Positions 6,381-8,587 of a DNA stretch of 8,587 bases are shown piece by piece. The notes beneath the pieces are model-generated. The model worked only from the letters and a program-made list of their open reading frames with translations. It was not told where the DNA came from and searched no databases. Numbering within the stretch: the stretch's first letter is position 1; every line of letters starts with the position of its first letter. Location: NCBI GenBank assembly GCA_012841425.1, contig DUUR01000072.1, positions 1 to 8,587 of the forward strand, given 5' to 3'. Origin of the DNA: Bacteroidales bacterium (GTDB lineage Bacteria; Bacteroidota; Bacteroidia; Bacteroidales; Dysgonomonadaceae). Both the position numbers and the translations under genes were made by a program.

Positions 6381-6414
6381 ATAGCTTCTATCTTATGATG
6401 GAAGTTATTTTTTT
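6381..6414 (+). terminator. intrinsic terminator after fabI
   Basis: ATAGCTTCTATC (6381-6392) pairs with GATGGAAGTTAT (6397-6408) in a 12-bp stem with two G-U pairs and a TTAT loop, followed by a run of seven T (6408-6414). The five A before the stem make it partly bidirectional. It lies about 40 nt after the fabI stop. Confidence 0.9.
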
Positions 6415-6415
6415 A

Positions 6416-6423
6416 TATATTTG
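6416..6423 (+). promoter_or_regulatory. -7 box of the YciO/Sua5 gene, directly after the fabI terminator
   Basis: TATATTTG matches TAnnTTTG exactly, begins 2 nt after the terminator T-run and ends 6 nt before ATG 6430. No TTG is seen at the -33 distance, which falls inside the terminator hairpin. If used, transcription would start at about the ATG itself. Confidence 0.45.
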
Positions 6424-6429
6424 TATGAT

Positions 6430-7038
6430 ATGTTGTTGAAATTGTATAATGAGAATCCAAATCCACGTGAGATAGAGAAGATAGTAACTATACTTCGTGA
6501 TGGAGGTACGGTAATTTACCCTACCGACACCCTCTATGCAATTGGGTGTGATGCACTTAATGTGCGTGCTGTAGAAAAGATTTGCGAATTAAAAGGTTTA
6601 GACCCTCAAAAGAGTAATCTTTCTATCATCTGTAACGACCTGAGTATTATTAGTGAATATGCCAAGGTGAGCAATCCTACATTTAAGCTAATGAAAAGAA
6701 ATCTGCCTGGTCCATTCACATTTATACTGTCAACAACATCATCGCTTCCTAAAATTTATAAGAAGAAAAAAACGGTGGGCATTCGTGTACCCGACAATAA
6801 CATTATTCGTGAAATTGTGGCTCAGCTTGGGAATCCGGTTTTAAGTACCACCATTAAAGATCAAGATGATGAGATCGAATACACCACAAACCCTGAACTT
6901 ATATATGAAAAATGGAGTGATTTTGCCGATATAGTTGTTGATGGCGGAATTGGTGGCATAGAGCCATCTACTGTGGTGGACTGCACTTCGCACGACCCTG
7001 TAATTATCAGGCAAGGTAAAGGAGAGTTAAATTTTTGA
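6430..7038 (+). CDS. YciO/Sua5/YrdC-family protein, L-threonylcarbamoyladenylate synthase-like
   Basis: A 202-residue single-domain protein of the YrdC fold. Conserved blocks are IYPTDTLYAIGCD (29-41), LMKRNLPGPFTFIL (87-100), KTVGIRVPDN (114-123), PVLSTTIK (136-143) and PSTVVDCT (179-186), all around the nucleotide and threonylcarbamate pocket. TsaC/Sua5 members make threonylcarbamoyl-AMP for the t6A modification of ANN-decoding tRNAs. Length and wording (LMKRNLPGPFTFIL, VGIRVPDN, DPVIIRQGKGELNF at the end) are closest to the YciO branch, whose activity is less certain, so t6A synthesis is likely but not assured. I chose ATG 6430, because the only longer start is a TTG at 6421 that lies inside the promoter box. 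It is flanked by terminators on both sides and is probably monocistronic. Confidence 0.88.
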   Translation: MLLKLYNENPNPREIEKIVTILRDGGTVIYPTDTLYAIGCDALNVRAVEKICELKGLDPQKSNLSIICNDLSIISEYAKVSNPTFKLMKRNLPGPFTFILSTTSSLPKIYKKKKTVGIRVPDNNIIREIVAQLGNPVLSTTIKDQDDEIEYTTNPELIYEKWSDFADIVVDGGIGGIEPSTVVDCTSHDPVIIRQGKGELNF

Positions 7039-7067
7039 TATTTTCAATCATCAATTAAAATATTTAA

Positions 7068-7075
7068 TACTTTCG
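7068..7075 (+). promoter_or_regulatory. candidate -7 box for the S41 protease gene
   Basis: TACTTTCG, followed by C, is one mismatch from TAnnTTTG and resembles the TAnnTTTCGC variants seen before many Bacteroidetes genes (from memory). Start of transcription would fall around 7080-7082, inside the 5' arm of the following hairpin, leaving a leader of about 55 nt before ATG 7137. No -33 TTG is found at normal spacing. Confidence 0.35.
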
Positions 7076-7076
7076 C

Positions 7077-7107
7077 AGTCTTAGTATTTAGAACTGAGAC
7101 TTTTTTT
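7077..7107 (+). terminator. intrinsic terminator after the YciO/Sua5 gene
   Basis: AGTCTTAGT (7077-7085) pairs with ACTGAGACT (7093-7101) in a 9-bp stem with one G-U pair and a 7-nt loop, followed by seven T (7101-7107). It starts 38 nt after the TGA at 7036-7038. Confidence 0.85.
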
Positions 7108-7136
7108 ATTTACTGTACGAACGAATATTCAAACAT

Positions 7137-8587
7137 ATGAAAAAAATATTATTCACTCTCTTTACAATTACTCTATTACTTACTCTGTCCACGTCGTGTC
7201 AGGAAGACGATCCAATTGTAAAAGATAAAGGGAGATTAATTTCAGCAACATATCACGCTACTTACAAAACTTTTACTTTAACATATAGCAATGGGCAAAC
7301 AGAGACTGTAAATGCGGTTATTGATAATAACACTACACCACCTACAGCTTCTGCAACATTGGATGATGGAACAGAGATTTATGTAAAAGATTCATCTCAA
7401 TCGGGCAAAGCTACTATTGGAGAGAAGCCTGACCAAGACTTAAATGTAGTTACACAATTTGTTTACGACGGTATGTCGCAATATTATCTGTGGTCAAATG
7501 AGGTAATTAGTAAAAAGCCTACCGCTAATGACAAAGATCCTGAGGAGTACTTCTATAAAATATTAAACGACACAGACACCCAGCATGGATGGTCTTGGAT
7601 TACCGATGATGTAGAATCATTGATGGCTGGCTTTGAGGGCGAATCTACAGATGCTTTTGGATTTCAACCTCAAGCGCTTTATTACGAAAGCAACAGTGAT
7701 AGAATCGTTGGTTTTGTAAGGTATGTATATCCAAATACACCTGCAGAAAAAGCTGGAATTAAAAGGGGAGATGTAATTACTCATGCCAATGGCAATTTAC
7801 TTACAGTAAGTAATTACACAATAATGTATGGAGCAAATGCTAAAACTACATTTACAGTTTTAGATCAGAATTTTGCAAACCCACGTGATGTAGAGATAAC
7901 TCCTGCTAAGATTAGTACCGACCCTGTTTTATACTCAAAAGTATATGAAGGAGAAGGTTTTAACGGTCGCAAAGTAGGTTATCTTTTTTATACCAACTTT
8001 TATGAGAACTACAACGAAAGTCTTTTCCGTGCTTTCTCTGAATTTAAAAGTGCAGGTATTACAGATTTAGTATTAGATCTTAGATACAATCCGGGTGGAG
8101 GAATTTCGGCAGCTACTTATTTAGCATCTCTTATAGCACCTGTAACGGAAGTTCAGAAAAAGAGCGTATTTACAATAATGAGCTATAACAATTATGTGAA
8201 TGCTGCTTATGATGAGGAAAAGTGGGATAGGAAAGATTATCTTGGTGATTATAGTACCAAATATTCAAACCCTATAAATGCGAATGTCAATAATGGCAAT
8301 CTCAACCTCTATATTATAACTACCAGTAGTTCTGCATCGGCTTCTGAACTGCTGACCTTCTGCTTGAAGCCTTTCATGCAGGTAGAACAAATTGGTGAAA
8401 AAACAAGTGGGAAATATACTGCTTCATGGACTATTCACGCCTATAGTAATTTAAATAACAGGGCACAGCCCATTTATGTTGAATCAAGTATTTCAAATGC
8501 TGATAAGAGTAATTTGAAAAATTGGGCAATGCAGCCCATAGTTGGTAGATATACCGATAAGGATAATAAAGACTTTATTGCAACTAA
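7137..8587 (+). CDS. S41-family (C-terminal processing) protease, surface-type lipoprotein, 3' incomplete
   Basis: Open from ATG 7137 through the window edge: 483 residues visible, no stop. Residues 1-20 form a signal peptide ending STS before Cys21, a lipobox with Ser rather than Leu at -3. The acidic run after the cysteine (CQEDD) resembles the Bacteroidetes lipoprotein export signal, so display on the outer surface is likely. A PDZ-like segment lies at about 190-260 (VYPNTPAEKAGIKRGDVI). The S41 protease core follows, with VLDLRYNPGGG at 312-322, nucleophile Ser401 in SSSASASE and the general-base Lys426 (EKTSGK), 25 residues later as in CtpB/Tsp. The Gln that follows the Lys by four residues in CtpB is Ser430 here. 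The substrate is unknown; relatives trim or degrade envelope proteins or peptides. Many Bacteroidales encode several such lipoproteins. The gene has its own promoter-like box after the upstream terminator. Confidence 0.88.
   Translation, partial: MKKILFTLFTITLLLTLSTSCQEDDPIVKDKGRLISATYHATYKTFTLTYSNGQTETVNAVIDNNTTPPTASATLDDGTEIYVKDSSQSGKATIGEKPDQDLNVVTQFVYDGMSQYYLWSNEVISKKPTANDKDPEEYFYKILNDTDTQHGWSWITDDVESLMAGFEGESTDAFGFQPQALYYESNSDRIVGFVRYVYPNTPAEKAGIKRGDVITHANGNLLTVSNYTIMYGANAKTTFTVLDQNFANPRDVEITPAKISTDPVLYSKVYEGEGFNGRKVGYLFYTNFYENYNESLFRAFSEFKSAGITDLVLDLRYNPGGGISAATYLASLIAPVTEVQKKSVFTIMSYNNYVNAAYDEEKWDRKDYLGDYSTKYSNPINANVNNGNLNLYIITTSSSASASELLTFCLKPFMQVEQIGEKTSGKYTASWTIHAYSNLNNRAQPIYVESSISNADKSNLKNWAMQPIVGRYTDKDNKDFIAT

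Overview
The window looks like chromosomal DNA from an AT-rich member of the Bacteroidota, most likely order Bacteroidales. Three things point there. IspG is the long form (615 residues) with the extra central domain found in Bacteroidetes, chlamydiae and plants. FabI is the form that opens with GKRGIIFGALNDKSIAW. Several gene starts lack a Shine-Dalgarno site and instead follow boxes of the Bacteroidetes -7 type (TAnnTTTG). I cannot name the genus from sequence alone.

Layout. Positions 1-147 (+) are the last 48 codons of a LysO-type lysine exporter. Positions 148-610 are a gene-poor accessory patch: about 190 bp with nothing recognisable, an 11-bp-period degenerate tandem array, a short piece resembling an insertion-sequence end, and a broken fragment of a DUF6922-like gene on the minus strand. 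Four minus-strand genes follow in tight series, in transcription order: a metallo-beta-lactamase-fold hydrolase (4428-3706), a VOC/glyoxalase-fold protein (3673-3293), IspG (3274-1427) and an aspartate dehydrogenase (NadX)-family protein (1399-611). Gaps are 18-32 bp, so they probably form one transcription unit. A divergent promoter region (4429-4697) separates them from plus-strand genes: a water-type aquaporin (4698-5372), FabI (5500-6339), a YciO/Sua5/YrdC protein (6430-7038) and a surface-type S41 protease lipoprotein (7137 to the window edge, incomplete). Strong intrinsic terminators follow fabI and the YciO gene, so the plus-strand genes look mostly monocistronic.

Function. Most of the content is housekeeping: isoprenoid precursor synthesis by the MEP route (IspG), fatty-acid elongation (FabI), a tRNA t6A-type or related nucleotide-binding protein (YciO/Sua5), water permeation (AqpZ) and envelope proteolysis (S41). 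I see no CRISPR array, tRNA, rRNA, intact transposase or clear novel multi-gene system. The points most worth a second look are the 11-bp array beside the broken gene, the apparent loss of the catalytic histidine in the NadX-family protein, two genes whose ATG lies exactly 6 nt after a perfect TATATTTG box (candidate leaderless mRNAs), and a promoter box abutting the terminator ahead of the S41 gene.
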